A DNA stretch of 64,000 nucleotides from Methanobacterium alkalithermotolerans (lineage in GTDB: Archaea; Methanobacteriota; Methanobacteria; Methanobacteriales; Methanobacteriaceae): contig NZ_CP058560.1 in NCBI RefSeq assembly GCF_018141185.1, positions 1,941,501 through 2,005,500 on the forward strand, given 5' to 3'. A program made the position numbers and the translations under genes. Below the pieces are notes generated by a model. It had not been told where the DNA came from, did not search any database, and worked only from the letters and a program-made list of their open reading frames with translations. Below are positions 8,046 through 17,765 of the stretch, in pieces (positions within the stretch are counted from its first letter, which is position 1; each line of letters opens with the position of its first letter).

Positions 8046-8735
8046 ATGAAAAACTTTTATGAATCTGGCATCCCTGGTTTTGATGCTCTGGCAGCTGATG
8101 ATGGCGGTATCATGGAAAATACGGTTAGTCTTCTTTATGGGCCCCCTAAGGTGGGTAAGTCTATTTTTTGTTATCAGTTCATGTATAATGGCTTATTACA
8201 GGGCGAACCCTGCTTATATATTACTGCTGACTATGGCTGGAAACAATTACAACAAAGAACCATGGATTTTAACTGGTTCATCCAATCTTACCTTCAGGAT
8301 CAAAATTTATATGTAATAGACCTGTTATCCCGCCTCTCAGGAGCTAAACTGGAAGAAAAAAATAATTATAAAATATCTTCTCTCCAGAACCCCACAGACA
8401 TGATGGTTAAAGTGGGTATTGGCACCCGCAGTGTGTTTCAAAAGTCAAGTAAATTCCGATCAATTTTTGATTCTGCAACCACCGAATTTGCATTTAATCC
8501 ACCTCAGTTAGTATTAAGGGTTTTAAAATCCTATATTTCCCGGATTAAAGAAGCTAATGGTGCGGCTATTATTATTCATACTGAAGGGTCTGTTGATAAC
8601 CAAACAGATGAAAATTTGATAGAACTGGTTGACAATGTAATAAAGATGGATGGGGAAAAAATTACATTTGAATCATCCACTCATGAATCTGAATCAAATT
8701 ATAAAATTAGCTCTTCTGGTATTTCTGTAGGTTGA
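8046..8735 (+). CDS. KaiC-like RecA-fold ATPase (copy B)
   Basis: 229 residues, 24 bp after copy A, with a weak TGTGAT ribosome site. The same single-domain layout: ESGIPGFDAL entry segment, Walker A GPPKVGKS at residues 32-39, Walker B FRSIFDSATTEF near residue 139. Apart from the shared 92-bp tract the two copies differ substantially in both DNA and protein, so this is an old tandem duplication with a recently homogenised core. The copies may form mixed rings or take different partners. It is the last KaiC gene of the locus; a TPR gene follows after 187 bp. Confidence 0.85.
   Translation: MKNFYESGIPGFDALAADDGGIMENTVSLLYGPPKVGKSIFCYQFMYNGLLQGEPCLYITADYGWKQLQQRTMDFNWFIQSYLQDQNLYVIDLLSRLSGAKLEEKNNYKISSLQNPTDMMVKVGIGTRSVFQKSSKFRSIFDSATTEFAFNPPQLVLRVLKSYISRIKEANGAAIIIHTEGSVDNQTDENLIELVDNVIKMDGEKITFESSTHESESNYKISSSGISVG
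8136..8227 (+). repeat. 92-bp exact direct repeat, copy 2
   Basis: Second copy of the tract at 7407-7498. It encodes the same P-loop region in KaiC-like copy B. The boundaries are sharp: the base before and the base after the tract differ between the copies. Confidence 0.95.
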
Positions 8736-8922
8736 ATATAACCATATTTATAATTGCAATTATCAACAATAATATATAAAAATCTGGAAATTCATTTAAT
8801 GGAATATTAGATATTTCTGGTATATTTCCTGATATTTATAAGGATATTAACTAAAATTATCTTTATTAATAATAACCACCATATCGGGAATATTTGCCTT
8901 TTAAACATTTAGAGGAAAAGAG

Positions 8923-9810
8923 ATGTTTATTCAAATTTTAGGCGTATTTGATATTCTCAAGAAGAAGGAAATGTCTCTCCAATATTATCTGCAGAGGCTC
9001 TATGAAATTCAAGAGGAAGAACTGGATGTGCTCATAAGCATAGGGGCTTATTATCTGCAGGAGGATAATTTTGAGGATTCATTAAACTATTTTGAAAAGG
9101 CTTTGAGAATGGCCATTGATATGGATGACGAAGAAATGGAAGCATTTATCCTAGATTCCATTGGTGATGTATATTTAAATTCAAGAAATATTGATAAGGC
9201 CTTAGAATATTACAAAGAAGCAATGCGCATTTACTTTTCTATTAAATCTCCTTTAAAAGATGAAATTAAAGAAAAGATAAAAGAAGTAAAGAAGATCAAA
9301 GAAGCTATTGATATTACCGAAATCAGCCAGATTAAAGAGAGAAAAGTCCCAGAACCAGAAGAACCTCCCGAATTAAACCTGGAAAAACTAAACTCCAAAC
9401 TTGATTTTGTGGTGAATATGGTTGATTCTACCAGCATTTACAGTTCTTATTCCAATGATAAAGAAGCCGTATCTCATTTGAAAGATGCTTTCAGGATATC
9501 ACGGGATATTGGTGATGAAGCTGGAGAAGCAGCATTGCTACTCATGCTGGGTAATATTGCCTTAAAACAAAAAGAATATACTGATGCTAAAAAATATTTA
9601 GAAGATTCCAAAACTTTTTTTAGACGATTAGGTGATGAAAAAGGAACTGGAGTGACGATGGTTCTTTTAGGAACATTAAATTTTGCTTTAGGGGATATGC
9701 AAGAAGTTTCAGATAATTTTAGAAATGCGGTGGAAAAATTCCAAAAAATTGGAAATAAAGATGCTGAATCAGCGGCTATAGATCTTTTAAATACGTTATA
9801 TGAAGACTGA
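8923..9810 (+). CDS. Tetratricopeptide-repeat protein
   Basis: 295 residues, starting after an AGAGGAAAAGAG ribosome site. TPR-like helix pairs fill residues 30-115 (for example the pairs around LNYFEKALRMA and ALEYYKEAMRIY) and 180-290 (AKKYLEDSKTFFRRLG). A charged, Pro/Glu-rich linker at about 145-165 and a Lys/Ile-rich helix divide the two blocks. TPR proteins are scaffolds for protein complexes. Its place after four KaiC/roadblock/GTPase genes on the same strand suggests that it assembles or targets that complex, though it may have its own promoter in the 187-bp gap. Confidence 0.75.
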   Translation: MFIQILGVFDILKKKEMSLQYYLQRLYEIQEEELDVLISIGAYYLQEDNFEDSLNYFEKALRMAIDMDDEEMEAFILDSIGDVYLNSRNIDKALEYYKEAMRIYFSIKSPLKDEIKEKIKEVKKIKEAIDITEISQIKERKVPEPEEPPELNLEKLNSKLDFVVNMVDSTSIYSSYSNDKEAVSHLKDAFRISRDIGDEAGEAALLLMLGNIALKQKEYTDAKKYLEDSKTFFRRLGDEKGTGVTMVLLGTLNFALGDMQEVSDNFRNAVEKFQKIGNKDAESAAIDLLNTLYED

Positions 9811-9830
9811 TTCACCTATTTTTTTTAAAA

Positions 9831-10802
9831 TTATACCGGATCTAAAGGGAGTATGAAGGCCAGCAGGATTCCTAAAGCACCAAATAAAATCCCAATAATC
9901 CATATTATAATTACCACGTTCTTTTCTTTCATAGGCCTTTTTAAAATCCAGCGAATCAAGGACTTAAATCCATTGGGGGGTACGAGCAACCTTCCATCTT
10001 CTCTTACTTCAGTAGGAGCATGGTTTTGTCTCTCCACCACTCCTGCACTGTAAAATTTTAGAATTCCATCAATGATGTTGGGTAAAAGTACAATCAGTGC
10101 TATGATTTTTATCCGGCCAATAAAGGCCACTGCGGCTATGGTAGCACCAATAATCAGAGTCCCCACATCCCCGGGAAAAACGCGTGAGGGGTGTCTATTA
10201 TAAATTAAGAATGCCAGAAGAGCCCCTAACATGGCCATGGTGATAATAGAAACATCATTTTTTCCCATTATTATACATGAAGCTGTAAGGGATATCATGG
10301 CAATAGCACCTAAACCTGATTCAATCCCATTAAGCCCCGCCAGCATATTGGTCAAATTAGATGCAATAGAAACGGATATGGGCATTAGTATCAGGTATAA
10401 TATACCCACTTCTGGAGGAGCAACCCAGATTAAAGGTAAACCAGCTAAAAATAGTAATAATAGTTTTTCTTTAGAAGACAACATTACCAGGTCATCTACC
10501 ATACCCACTATACCCACCAGGAGAATAACCAGTAAAGTCACAATCAGTTCATATTGCAGCTCCGGGAAAAGATAGATACCAATGAACATACCTATGGTAA
10601 ATCCAAAAAGTATTCCAATGCCTCCCATTTCTGCTACCAAAGGCCTTGATACCTTATGAATATCTTTACCCACTACATTAGCTTCTTTAAGTTTATTTAT
10701 AAGTCGGGGCATCATTGAATAAGTTGAAATAAATGCCACCAGTGCACATAAAACTGCTACAATCAGTATGTTCTGGTATCCTGCTGATAACTCAAATCCC
10801 AT
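9831..10802 (-). CDS. MraY/GPT-family sugar-1-phosphate transferase
   Basis: 323 residues with about ten membrane helices. Family motifs are present: the cytoplasmic Asp pair VGMVDDLVMLSSKEKLLL near residue 100, NMLAGLNGIESG near 150, VFPGDVGTLIIGA near 207, and the C-terminal polar loop ERQNHAPTEVREDGRL near 255. Members transfer a sugar-1-phosphate from UDP-sugar onto a polyprenyl phosphate, as in N-glycan (AglH-like) or pseudomurein precursor assembly. Which of these applies cannot be told here. It runs convergently to the TPR gene, 20 bp away, and follows the HTH gene on its own strand by four bases. Confidence 0.85.
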   Translation of the reverse strand: MGFELSAGYQNILIVAVLCALVAFISTYSMMPRLINKLKEANVVGKDIHKVSRPLVAEMGGIGILFGFTIGMFIGIYLFPELQYELIVTLLVILLVGIVGMVDDLVMLSSKEKLLLLFLAGLPLIWVAPPEVGILYLILMPISVSIASNLTNMLAGLNGIESGLGAIAMISLTASCIIMGKNDVSIITMAMLGALLAFLIYNRHPSRVFPGDVGTLIIGATIAAVAFIGRIKIIALIVLLPNIIDGILKFYSAGVVERQNHAPTEVREDGRLLVPPNGFKSLIRWILKRPMKEKNVVIIIWIIGILFGALGILLAFILPLDPV

Positions 10803-10806
10803 TAGA

Positions 10807-11271
10807 TCACCGTTTCAGTATATAATAAATCGTTCTCAAAGGTATGTTTAATTTGTTAGATATCTCCCTTGCGGAGTGCCCCTTTTCGGCCATATTCTTA
10901 ATATTTAATCTTATTTTATTATCATATTTAAACTTCCGTCCTTTTTTTAGCTCCATTCCCTTTTTTAGATAGTAAACTGTCTTTAGAGGAATTTGCATTT
11001 GTCCTGAAATCTGTTGCGGTGTTTTACCTTCTTTTAATAGTTTATTAACTTTATAACGATGTTCATCGTTGTATTTTCGAGGCCGGCCTTTATTTTTAAG
11101 GGGCAGGACTTCAATTCCTAATTCTTCCAGGGCTTCTAAATATTTAGGGGATATTCTGTTATAAAGACTATGGGGGCAGCGTATTCTTTTCAAATCCGGA
11201 TTTTGATCAAGTAACTCCATAATTTTCCGGGAAGTCAGGGGCTGGTTAACATATACATCCTCAGAAGACAT
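10807..11271 (-). CDS. DNA-binding protein with two HTH repeats
   Basis: 154 residues. Residues 1-60 resemble the archaeal DUF1699-type domain (RIRCPHSLYNRISPKYLEAL...). A short basic GRPRKY element, similar to an AT-hook core, begins near residue 62. Two related helix-turn-helix repeats follow: the first around LLKEGKTPQQISGQM, the second around MAEKGHSAREISNKLNIPLR, each followed by a Leu/Arg-Thr-Ile/Val-Tyr-Tyr strand and separated by a basic linker. The layout suggests a small transcription regulator or a resolvase-type DNA-binding module without the catalytic part. It lies just upstream of the GPT gene. Confidence 0.6.
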   Translation of the reverse strand: MSSEDVYVNQPLTSRKIMELLDQNPDLKRIRCPHSLYNRISPKYLEALEELGIEVLPLKNKGRPRKYNDEHRYKVNKLLKEGKTPQQISGQMQIPLKTVYYLKKGMELKKGRKFKYDNKIRLNIKNMAEKGHSAREISNKLNIPLRTIYYILKR

Positions 11272-11384
11272 TAAATCACATTTTAAATCTTATTAAATAT
11301 TCTTAAATGGAAATTTCAGATAATAATCAAGTCTCTTTATAATCAGGATTAATGAAGTTATATGTAAACATTCTCCAGGGAATT

Positions 11385-12962
11385 CTACTTTTTTATCATT
11401 TCCAAAAACTTTTTAGCTTTGGTGGTGCTGGGTTTTCCAAAAGTTTCAATATTCCTCTTTTCCATATTTAACTCTTCCAGGGAAACAGAAAATAGCTCAG
11501 CACATCTATTTATTGGAATTTCAGATTCCAGGCTTAAAACTGCCGCTCCAAATGCTGGAGGGTTTGATTTCATATGCAAACCTTTCATTTTTTGTTCCAT
11601 ATCAAATTTTTTGGCCACTATATTCTGTATATGGGGAATATATTCAATATTCTCGTTATTGAAAATTTTTAGTATATCCACCACTTCTTTATCAAATTCT
11701 TGAAATACTTTTATCTGATTTCTGTCCATATTAGGACGTAAATAAGGAAAAGGACCTGAAAATTTGTTTCTACGGTCATAGGAAGTACTTAAATAATATT
11801 TTATTATATCCCACATTATCATGGTCAGGGAGATACCTGGAAAAATTTTTTTTTCTAAGCGGGCTCTAGAATTAAGGTCTTGCTGCAACTCCCTTTTAAA
11901 ATCACCATAAGAAGTCATTAAACCATTTTCAATAAGTAGTTTATTGAGTTTTTCTTCCTGGATATCCTCTAAGTTTTCAAATTCTCCTAAAGGGTCTTCT
12001 GCTATTGATTTAGATTCTAAAACCAGATCATCATATAACTGGAGTTTGGCAGGGTTTTTAATATAATGTGAAATTACCTTTTCTTCTATCTCCTCTACAA
12101 TTTTCTCGGCAAATTGCACATAGGATAAAGCCAGGGCGGTTCTGGTATGCCGGTCATTAAGTATGGCTGGTTTTTTACGATGAAACTGTAAAAATTCAAT
12201 GCGCATATTTGAACCATATTTATTCCTTAAATCTCTTTCATAATTTTCATTATCCTCTGCATCAATGGTTATCCTCTTCCGGATCCATCTGCCAGATTCC
12301 ATTACTTTTATAACTAAAGATATGGTTTTGACTACGCCTTTCCTTTCTTGTTTAAGAACTTTGATTATTTTTTTAAATGATTCCCGGCCCCAGGCAGTTA
12401 AATGAGACATTTTAACCATATAATCTCCAGATAAGGGAAGATGAGGTATAATGCCCAGCTGCCAGACCCCCTGTTTATTTACTTCTAACTCAAAGTTAGA
12501 TGAATTACAGGAACAGGGTGAAAAAGAATTATTTTGATAGTATATTTCAAAAACACGATATTTTTTAGAACATGACTTACATTTAATCAATCCGTACTCT
12601 TCCAGATTACCCATGGCAATTTTATGGGAGGAAATAGATGACTTAACCCGGTCCAGAATATTTTTTTTTGCAGCCGCTTTCATTCTAAAATACTGGGAAT
12701 GGCGGTTGCTATCATGCATTTCTTCCACCATAACCTCAGCAGTTGGAGATGAACCGTAACGGGCAAGAGAACGATAAGGGGCTTTATAACCCTTATTTTC
12801 CATAGTTTCTCTTAAATCCTGGAGTTCTTCCAGGTTATGGTTAAGGTTTTGATAAATCTCAAGAAATCCCTCCAGATGGCAGACCTCCTTAAAGCTTAAT
12901 TCCTGCTTTTGAAGGTAGTCCAGAAATTTCTCGGATTTACCAATTAGAACAGATTCATTCAT
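11385..12962 (-). CDS. DUF530-like conserved methanogen protein
   Basis: 525 residues, soluble, largely helical. It carries a zinc-ribbon-like set CKSCSKKY...CSCNSSN around residues 128-158 and a basic central region. The length and overall pattern fit the archaeal DUF530 family, but I recognise it only loosely and no function is known to me. Its ATG overlaps the stop of metG by four bases, so it is translated with methionyl-tRNA synthetase, suggesting a link with translation or RNA. Confidence 0.55.
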   Translation of the reverse strand: MNESVLIGKSEKFLDYLQKQELSFKEVCHLEGFLEIYQNLNHNLEELQDLRETMENKGYKAPYRSLARYGSSPTAEVMVEEMHDSNRHSQYFRMKAAAKKNILDRVKSSISSHKIAMGNLEEYGLIKCKSCSKKYRVFEIYYQNNSFSPCSCNSSNFELEVNKQGVWQLGIIPHLPLSGDYMVKMSHLTAWGRESFKKIIKVLKQERKGVVKTISLVIKVMESGRWIRKRITIDAEDNENYERDLRNKYGSNMRIEFLQFHRKKPAILNDRHTRTALALSYVQFAEKIVEEIEEKVISHYIKNPAKLQLYDDLVLESKSIAEDPLGEFENLEDIQEEKLNKLLIENGLMTSYGDFKRELQQDLNSRARLEKKIFPGISLTMIMWDIIKYYLSTSYDRRNKFSGPFPYLRPNMDRNQIKVFQEFDKEVVDILKIFNNENIEYIPHIQNIVAKKFDMEQKMKGLHMKSNPPAFGAAVLSLESEIPINRCAELFSVSLEELNMEKRNIETFGKPSTTKAKKFLEMIKK

Positions 12963-14950
12963 TTTATTATTTCACCAATATCTGCGGTTTCAGCACTTAA
13001 GAGGGAGAGACTCTCTGAAGTGGCCAGGATCATACCTTCTGATTTAACACCAAACAACTTGGCAGGTTCCAGATTTACCAGCACCACCACTTTTTTATTC
13101 AAAATATCCTCAGGAGAATATTTTTGAGATAGACCCGCAACTACCTGAATTTTTTTATCTTTTAAATCTACCTGCAGCTTCAGTAGATTACTGGAACCTT
13201 TAACTGTTTCAGCAGCAATTACTTTACCTATTTTAAATTCCATTTTTGCAAAATCATCAATACTAATTAATTTTTTCATAGTTTCTTCCTCTTTAGTTTC
13301 TTCCAGGCTGTGGTAAAGTTTTTCTTTTTCAATTTTAATTATATCATCATCTATTTTGAGGAATAATGGCTTGGATTGGTTAATGGTGTGTCCCGGTACC
13401 ATAAATTTACTGGCATCCTTCCATGATAATTCTTCATCTTCTAAATTCAATATTTTTCTAATTTCTTCAGATTTAGAAGGCATATAGGGATAAATCAGCA
13501 TGGAAATTGTTTTGGCCAGCTGATTACATAAGAAAAGGCAGTTGCCAGCCTTTTCAGGGTTATCTTTCACTGCTTTCCAGGGTTCCTGATCATTAAAATA
13601 TTTATTTCCCTTCTTGGCCAGCTTAATTATAGCCACCAGCGCTTCCCGGAATTTATAATTTTCCAGAAGATCTCCTATGTGGGTGGGGGCATCTGTTATG
13701 ATTTTTTCAAATTCTTCATCCTCTCTATCCGGTGAAGTTAGTTCTGGTAATTTACCCTGGAAAAAACGGGTGGTGAAAGAGAAAGTGCGGTGTAAAAAGT
13801 TTCCTAAAACATCGGCTAGCTCATCATTAACTCTTCTCTGGAAATCATCCCATGAAAAATCAGTGTCCCGTGTTAAAGGAGCATTTATGGTTAAATAATA
13901 CCTTAAGATATCTACTTCGAAGTTTTTAATAAAATCAGAAGTCCATATAACCCAGTTTTTACTGGTAGACATCTTTTGGCCCTCTAGAGATAGGTATTCT
14001 CCTGCAATTATATTCTGGGGCAGAGTACACCCATAAGCCATCAGCAAAGCTGGCCAAAATATGGAATGGTGGTAAATAATATCTTTCCCAATAAAGTGGA
14101 TTGCTTTATCATCCCAGTAATTTTTCCAGGGGGTACCGGTTTTTTGTGACCATTTCACTGCTGAAGATATGTATCCCAGGAATGCCTCTCCCCATACATA
14201 TATTATTTTACCCCCTGCATCCTCCAGAGGTACGGGCACCCCCCAATCCATATCTCTGGTGAGTATCCAATCCTTCAAACCCTCTTTAATCCATTGGAGA
14301 GCATAATTTTTAACATTAGCAGGCATTTCATCATTAGAAACAATCCAATTTTTAATATCGTCCTGAAAATAGCTTAATTTGAAGAAATAGTGTTGAGATT
14401 CTTTTATTAGAGGTTCGCCTTCACAGATTAAACAGCGAGGATCCACCAGCTGGGTGGGTTCCAGATGCCGACCACAGGATTCGCAATGATCTCCCCGGGC
14501 ACCCTCTACACCGCATTGGGGACAGGTTCCTTCCACATATCTATCTGGAAGAAACCTGACACATTCCTTACAGTAGGGCTGTTTTATCTCTTTTTCATAG
14601 ATGAAACCCTTTTTATAAAGATCTAAAAAGAAGTTCTGAGCAATATCATAATGGACTTTATCTGTGGTCCGACTAAAATTATCAAATGATATATTACACT
14701 CATCCAGATCTTTTTTTATCATTCCATAATATCTACTGGCAATATCAAAAGGTTTTTTACCTTCTTTTTCAGCTTTTACAGCTATGGGGGTACCATGCTC
14801 GTCAGTTGCACAGACAAAAAGAACATCTCTGCCTTTCATCCGGTTATAACGAGCATAAATATCTGCAGGTATATAAGTGGACCTTAAATGACCTAAATGA
14901 GTAGGGCCATTAGCATAAGGTAGTGCACATGTGATGAATATTTTACTCAA
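12959..14950 (-). CDS. metG: Methionyl-tRNA synthetase
   Basis: 663 residues. It charges tRNA-Met. The class I signatures are clear: [12 protein letters not shown] (HIGH-type) at residues 10-21 and GQKMSTS (KMSKS-type) near 325. Between them lies a connective domain with two zinc knuckles (CKEC...CPQC and CESC...CLIC, residues 125-178). A C-terminal EMAP/Arc1p-like tRNA-binding domain begins near residue 560 ([11 protein letters not shown]). The start is TTG, with GGAGG nine bases upstream. Downstream it overlaps the DUF530-like gene. Confidence 0.97.
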   Translation of the reverse strand: MSKIFITCALPYANGPTHLGHLRSTYIPADIYARYNRMKGRDVLFVCATDEHGTPIAVKAEKEGKKPFDIASRYYGMIKKDLDECNISFDNFSRTTDKVHYDIAQNFFLDLYKKGFIYEKEIKQPYCKECVRFLPDRYVEGTCPQCGVEGARGDHCESCGRHLEPTQLVDPRCLICEGEPLIKESQHYFFKLSYFQDDIKNWIVSNDEMPANVKNYALQWIKEGLKDWILTRDMDWGVPVPLEDAGGKIIYVWGEAFLGYISSAVKWSQKTGTPWKNYWDDKAIHFIGKDIIYHHSIFWPALLMAYGCTLPQNIIAGEYLSLEGQKMSTSKNWVIWTSDFIKNFEVDILRYYLTINAPLTRDTDFSWDDFQRRVNDELADVLGNFLHRTFSFTTRFFQGKLPELTSPDREDEEFEKIITDAPTHIGDLLENYKFREALVAIIKLAKKGNKYFNDQEPWKAVKDNPEKAGNCLFLCNQLAKTISMLIYPYMPSKSEEIRKILNLEDEELSWKDASKFMVPGHTINQSKPLFLKIDDDIIKIEKEKLYHSLEETKEEETMKKLISIDDFAKMEFKIGKVIAAETVKGSSNLLKLQVDLKDKKIQVVAGLSQKYSPEDILNKKVVVLVNLEPAKLFGVKSEGMILATSESLSLLSAETADIGEIIK

Positions 14951-15332
14951 ATTTTAATCCTCCTTACACAAAAATTGGGATATAATGTCCTTTAAGCCAT
15001 CGGTTCAATTTAAAAAAAATGAGCCAATTAAGCACGAATTTAATTATGATTAGTTAAAGGAAAGTTACTTTATAAAATATTAGAAATATATCCTATTTTA
15101 AGTTATTTCTATATATAAATATGATGATTTAAGATTAGTGAACTACTTATTAACTTTTAATAGACTTATTTTTTTATTATAAAGTTTCTGCATCTTTTAA
15201 TTAACTAAAATAGTCTAATAAACTCTATTTAATATTTCTAAGGCATAAAACAGGGACATCATTTTTTGAATTTTTTTATAATAGCAGCCTTATTATAATC
15301 AACTTTATTATTGGTAGTACCAAAATAGAACT
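14951..15332 (+). other. Divergent intergenic region between metG and priL
   Basis: 382 bp, very AT-rich, between two genes pointing away from each other, so it should hold both promoters. Candidate TATA elements for priL are TTTTATAATA near 15273 and TTATTATAAT near 15289. No RNA gene or reading frame of note was seen. Confidence 0.5.
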
Positions 15333-16679
15333 ATGGTTTTGTTATCATTTTTAAATCCATTTTCTGAGGAAGCAGAACAGATTGTCAGGGAAAAAAGTTC
15401 ATTAGAAGAATTATTCAATAAAAATAAAGATTTAATTGATATCATAGCCCATACCAATTCTCAAAATATTTCTAATGATGAGCTAATACCCCATACTCTG
15501 GCTGAATTAGCGGTGAAAAGGTTGGAATGGTTTGTAAGGAAAAAAAATGATAAGAAATATGATCATAATGACTACTCATTTTTGATGAACCCTGATATGG
15601 CCATCTATGATATTATATCTTTTTATATAGCTGCTCAATCTATCGGGATAAGATTTAATCCTAATTCCAGGGAAAGCAGAGTTTTTATTGAATCCCAGGG
15701 ACAATTAGTCCAGGAAAGACTGGAAAAATTAAGCACATCTTTGAGAAAGGAGGTGGTGGCTAAACTTCTAAACCAGCTCATTCCTCTGGATAATATTTCC
15801 TGGACTTCCCTGGGCGAACTTTTTGGTTCTAGAAAAATCAATTTAACTGACCTGATAATTGATCAAGGAGAGGTTATTTTAGATAAAGAGGATTTCATAT
15901 ATCGATTTTCAGATAAAATCATAGGAAGAGTCCCGGAAAAGATGTACGATATTTTGATTGGGGATCAAATAAAAGAACTTATAATTAACCGGATGATAAT
16001 GCAGAATACAGAAAACTATCTACTTAAAGTCCATGAAATGGCATCCAATATTGAAGCCCATCCCTCTTTAATTGTGATTGCAGATGAAATCTCTAAAATG
16101 TTAAAGGAGAGGACTTCTATTTTTTCAGGAAGTGGTGATATCCAGGCCTCTAAATTAGTAGGAGAAGCTTTCCCACCGTGTATAAAAAATACTATTGATG
16201 GAGTTAGTTCTGGAAACCGTAATGATGCCATTGTACTCCTTTTAACCTCATTTATATCTTATGCAAGATTATACCCCTCAGTTTTTAAAAATGAAACTAA
16301 TTTAAAAATCTCAGATCTGGATAAAGGACTTAAAATAACTAATAACGAGATATTGCCTGTAATTTATGAAGCGGCTGGGCGCTGCACTCCCCCTCTTTTT
16401 GAAGATGACCCTCAGGAAAAACTGAATATAACGGCTAAATTAGGTTTTGGTGTACATAGGGTGCCTGATTTAAATAATGAAGGCGAAAGTAAATGGTATA
16501 CTCCCATGAGTTGTGAAAAGATAAAGATACACCTCCCGGTTTTATGTAAACCAGATAAAGACTGTAAAAAGATCAGCAATCCCCTTTCTTATTACAACCG
16601 GCGAAAATGGATAATGAATCAATCCCCTGATTCAAAATCTCCTGAAGAAAAAGATAAATCCACTAAAAAGGAAGATTAG
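15333..16679 (+). CDS. priL: DNA primase large subunit
   Basis: 448 residues. Non-catalytic partner of archaeal/eukaryotic-type primase. It begins with the MVLLSFLNPFSEEAEQIV segment and carries the late cysteines expected to hold a [4Fe-4S] cluster: Cys in AAGRCTPPLF (near 350), and others in SCEKIKIHLPVLCKPDKDC near 400-415. A charged Ser/Lys-rich tail of some 20 residues ends the protein. No clear ribosome site precedes the ATG, so the transcript may be leaderless or nearly so. The catalytic subunit follows on the same strand. Confidence 0.9.
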   Translation: MVLLSFLNPFSEEAEQIVREKSSLEELFNKNKDLIDIIAHTNSQNISNDELIPHTLAELAVKRLEWFVRKKNDKKYDHNDYSFLMNPDMAIYDIISFYIAAQSIGIRFNPNSRESRVFIESQGQLVQERLEKLSTSLRKEVVAKLLNQLIPLDNISWTSLGELFGSRKINLTDLIIDQGEVILDKEDFIYRFSDKIIGRVPEKMYDILIGDQIKELIINRMIMQNTENYLLKVHEMASNIEAHPSLIVIADEISKMLKERTSIFSGSGDIQASKLVGEAFPPCIKNTIDGVSSGNRNDAIVLLLTSFISYARLYPSVFKNETNLKISDLDKGLKITNNEILPVIYEAAGRCTPPLFEDDPQEKLNITAKLGFGVHRVPDLNNEGESKWYTPMSCEKIKIHLPVLCKPDKDCKKISNPLSYYNRRKWIMNQSPDSKSPEEKDKSTKKED

Positions 16680-16744
16680 CAGGAAAATAGATTAAATGAT
16701 TTCATGATAACCTCAGAAATGATAAATTTATAATTATAACTCCC

Positions 16745-16750
16745 AGGTGA
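16745..16750 (+). promoter_or_regulatory. Shine-Dalgarno that sets the priS start
   Basis: AGGTGA, five bases before an ATT codon at 16756. The same hexamer at the same distance precedes the TTG start of the thermosome gene in this window. It argues that translation of priS begins at 16756 and not at the GTG 57 bases further on. Confidence 0.7.
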
Positions 16751-16755
16751 TTTGA

Positions 16756-17736
16756 ATTTTTGAAGCAGCCAGCTTAGAGGAACGTAAAAGATATTATCGG
16801 GAAGAATGGAAGGTGGATGACTTACCTGAATTTATAACTGAGGAATTAAATAAAAGGGAATTTGGGTTTGATCATCTGGGAAAAGGCCCTAATGACCGTT
16901 ATAAGATTTTTAAAAATAAGGATCAATTAAGAAAATTTCTAAGGTACCGATCACCATTTGCAGCTTATTGCTCGGTGGCTTTTTATAATAAACCATGGAA
17001 AAGAGGGGACTGGCAAAAATCAGAACTGGTTTTTGATGTTGATGCCAAAGATTTGCCAGTAAGATCCTGTAACTGTGAGGGTGTCTGTGAAATATGTCTA
17101 AATGAAGCTCTTCTTATTGTAAAAGATATACTGGATACTTTGAAGGGTGATTTAGGTTTAAAAAATATTCATGTAATTTATTCCGGGAGAGGATACCATA
17201 TCCGGGTACTGGACCCGGAAATAATGCAGTTTGATAGTGATGTTAGAGCCCAGGTACTTAAATATGTTAGTGGTGCGGAAAATCCGAAAAATAAATATTT
17301 TCTGGGCCCCGAGCAGGGACAAAAACCCTATGAATTGGAACATTTTACCATACCTCTGGGATATCCTTCAGTTTTCACCAGCAGGATGAAATATGTTATT
17401 CTTCACCTTACCGGGGAGGAAAGTATTGAAAATGTAAATCCTAGATTATTAAAAGATGTTATAAAAAACCGCCATCTTCTGGAAGAAGATCAATGGGGTT
17501 TATTTAAAAATAAAATCGGACCTATACGCTATAAGAAGTTAGTGGAAGGTATTTCAAAACTTAATATGGGCTTAATTGATGCCAAGGTATCAATTGACCT
17601 GAAAAGGATTTTAAGATTGCCTTCCTCACTACACTCCAAGGTCTCCATGCGGTGTATGGAGGTTCAAAATCTAGAAAAGTTCGATCCAATAAAAAAAGCA
17701 GTTCCTAAGTTTGTATTAGAACGAAAAGAAGTTTAA
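16756..17736 (+). CDS. priS: DNA primase small (catalytic) subunit, probable AUU start
   Basis: 326 residues if read from the ATT at 16756; the first canonical start is GTG at 16813 and would give 307. The 19 extra residues (FEAASLEERKRYYREEW) look like the conserved N terminus of archaeal PriS, and AGGTGA lies five bases upstream. An in-frame TGA immediately precedes the ATT, so nothing further upstream can be used. Catalytic aspartates appear in ELVFDVDAKDLP near residue 96, and CNCEGVCEIC (near 109) is the zinc knuckle; SGRGYHIRVLD follows. It makes RNA/DNA primers together with PriL. Confidence 0.9.
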   Translation: MFEAASLEERKRYYREEWKVDDLPEFITEELNKREFGFDHLGKGPNDRYKIFKNKDQLRKFLRYRSPFAAYCSVAFYNKPWKRGDWQKSELVFDVDAKDLPVRSCNCEGVCEICLNEALLIVKDILDTLKGDLGLKNIHVIYSGRGYHIRVLDPEIMQFDSDVRAQVLKYVSGAENPKNKYFLGPEQGQKPYELEHFTIPLGYPSVFTSRMKYVILHLTGEESIENVNPRLLKDVIKNRHLLEEDQWGLFKNKIGPIRYKKLVEGISKLNMGLIDAKVSIDLKRILRLPSSLHSKVSMRCMEVQNLEKFDPIKKAVPKFVLERKEV

Positions 17737-17765
17737 TATTTATTTAAATTATACTCCCTTATTTT

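Noticed and set aside
4979..8735. A circadian clock (Kai) system
   Set aside because: The KaiC-like proteins are single-domain and no KaiA or KaiB homologue is present; family resemblance alone does not imply a clock.
10231..10575. 114-codon open frame opposite the MraY/GPT gene
   Set aside because: Membrane-protein genes often give long hydrophobic shadows on the other strand; no start signal or family resemblance.
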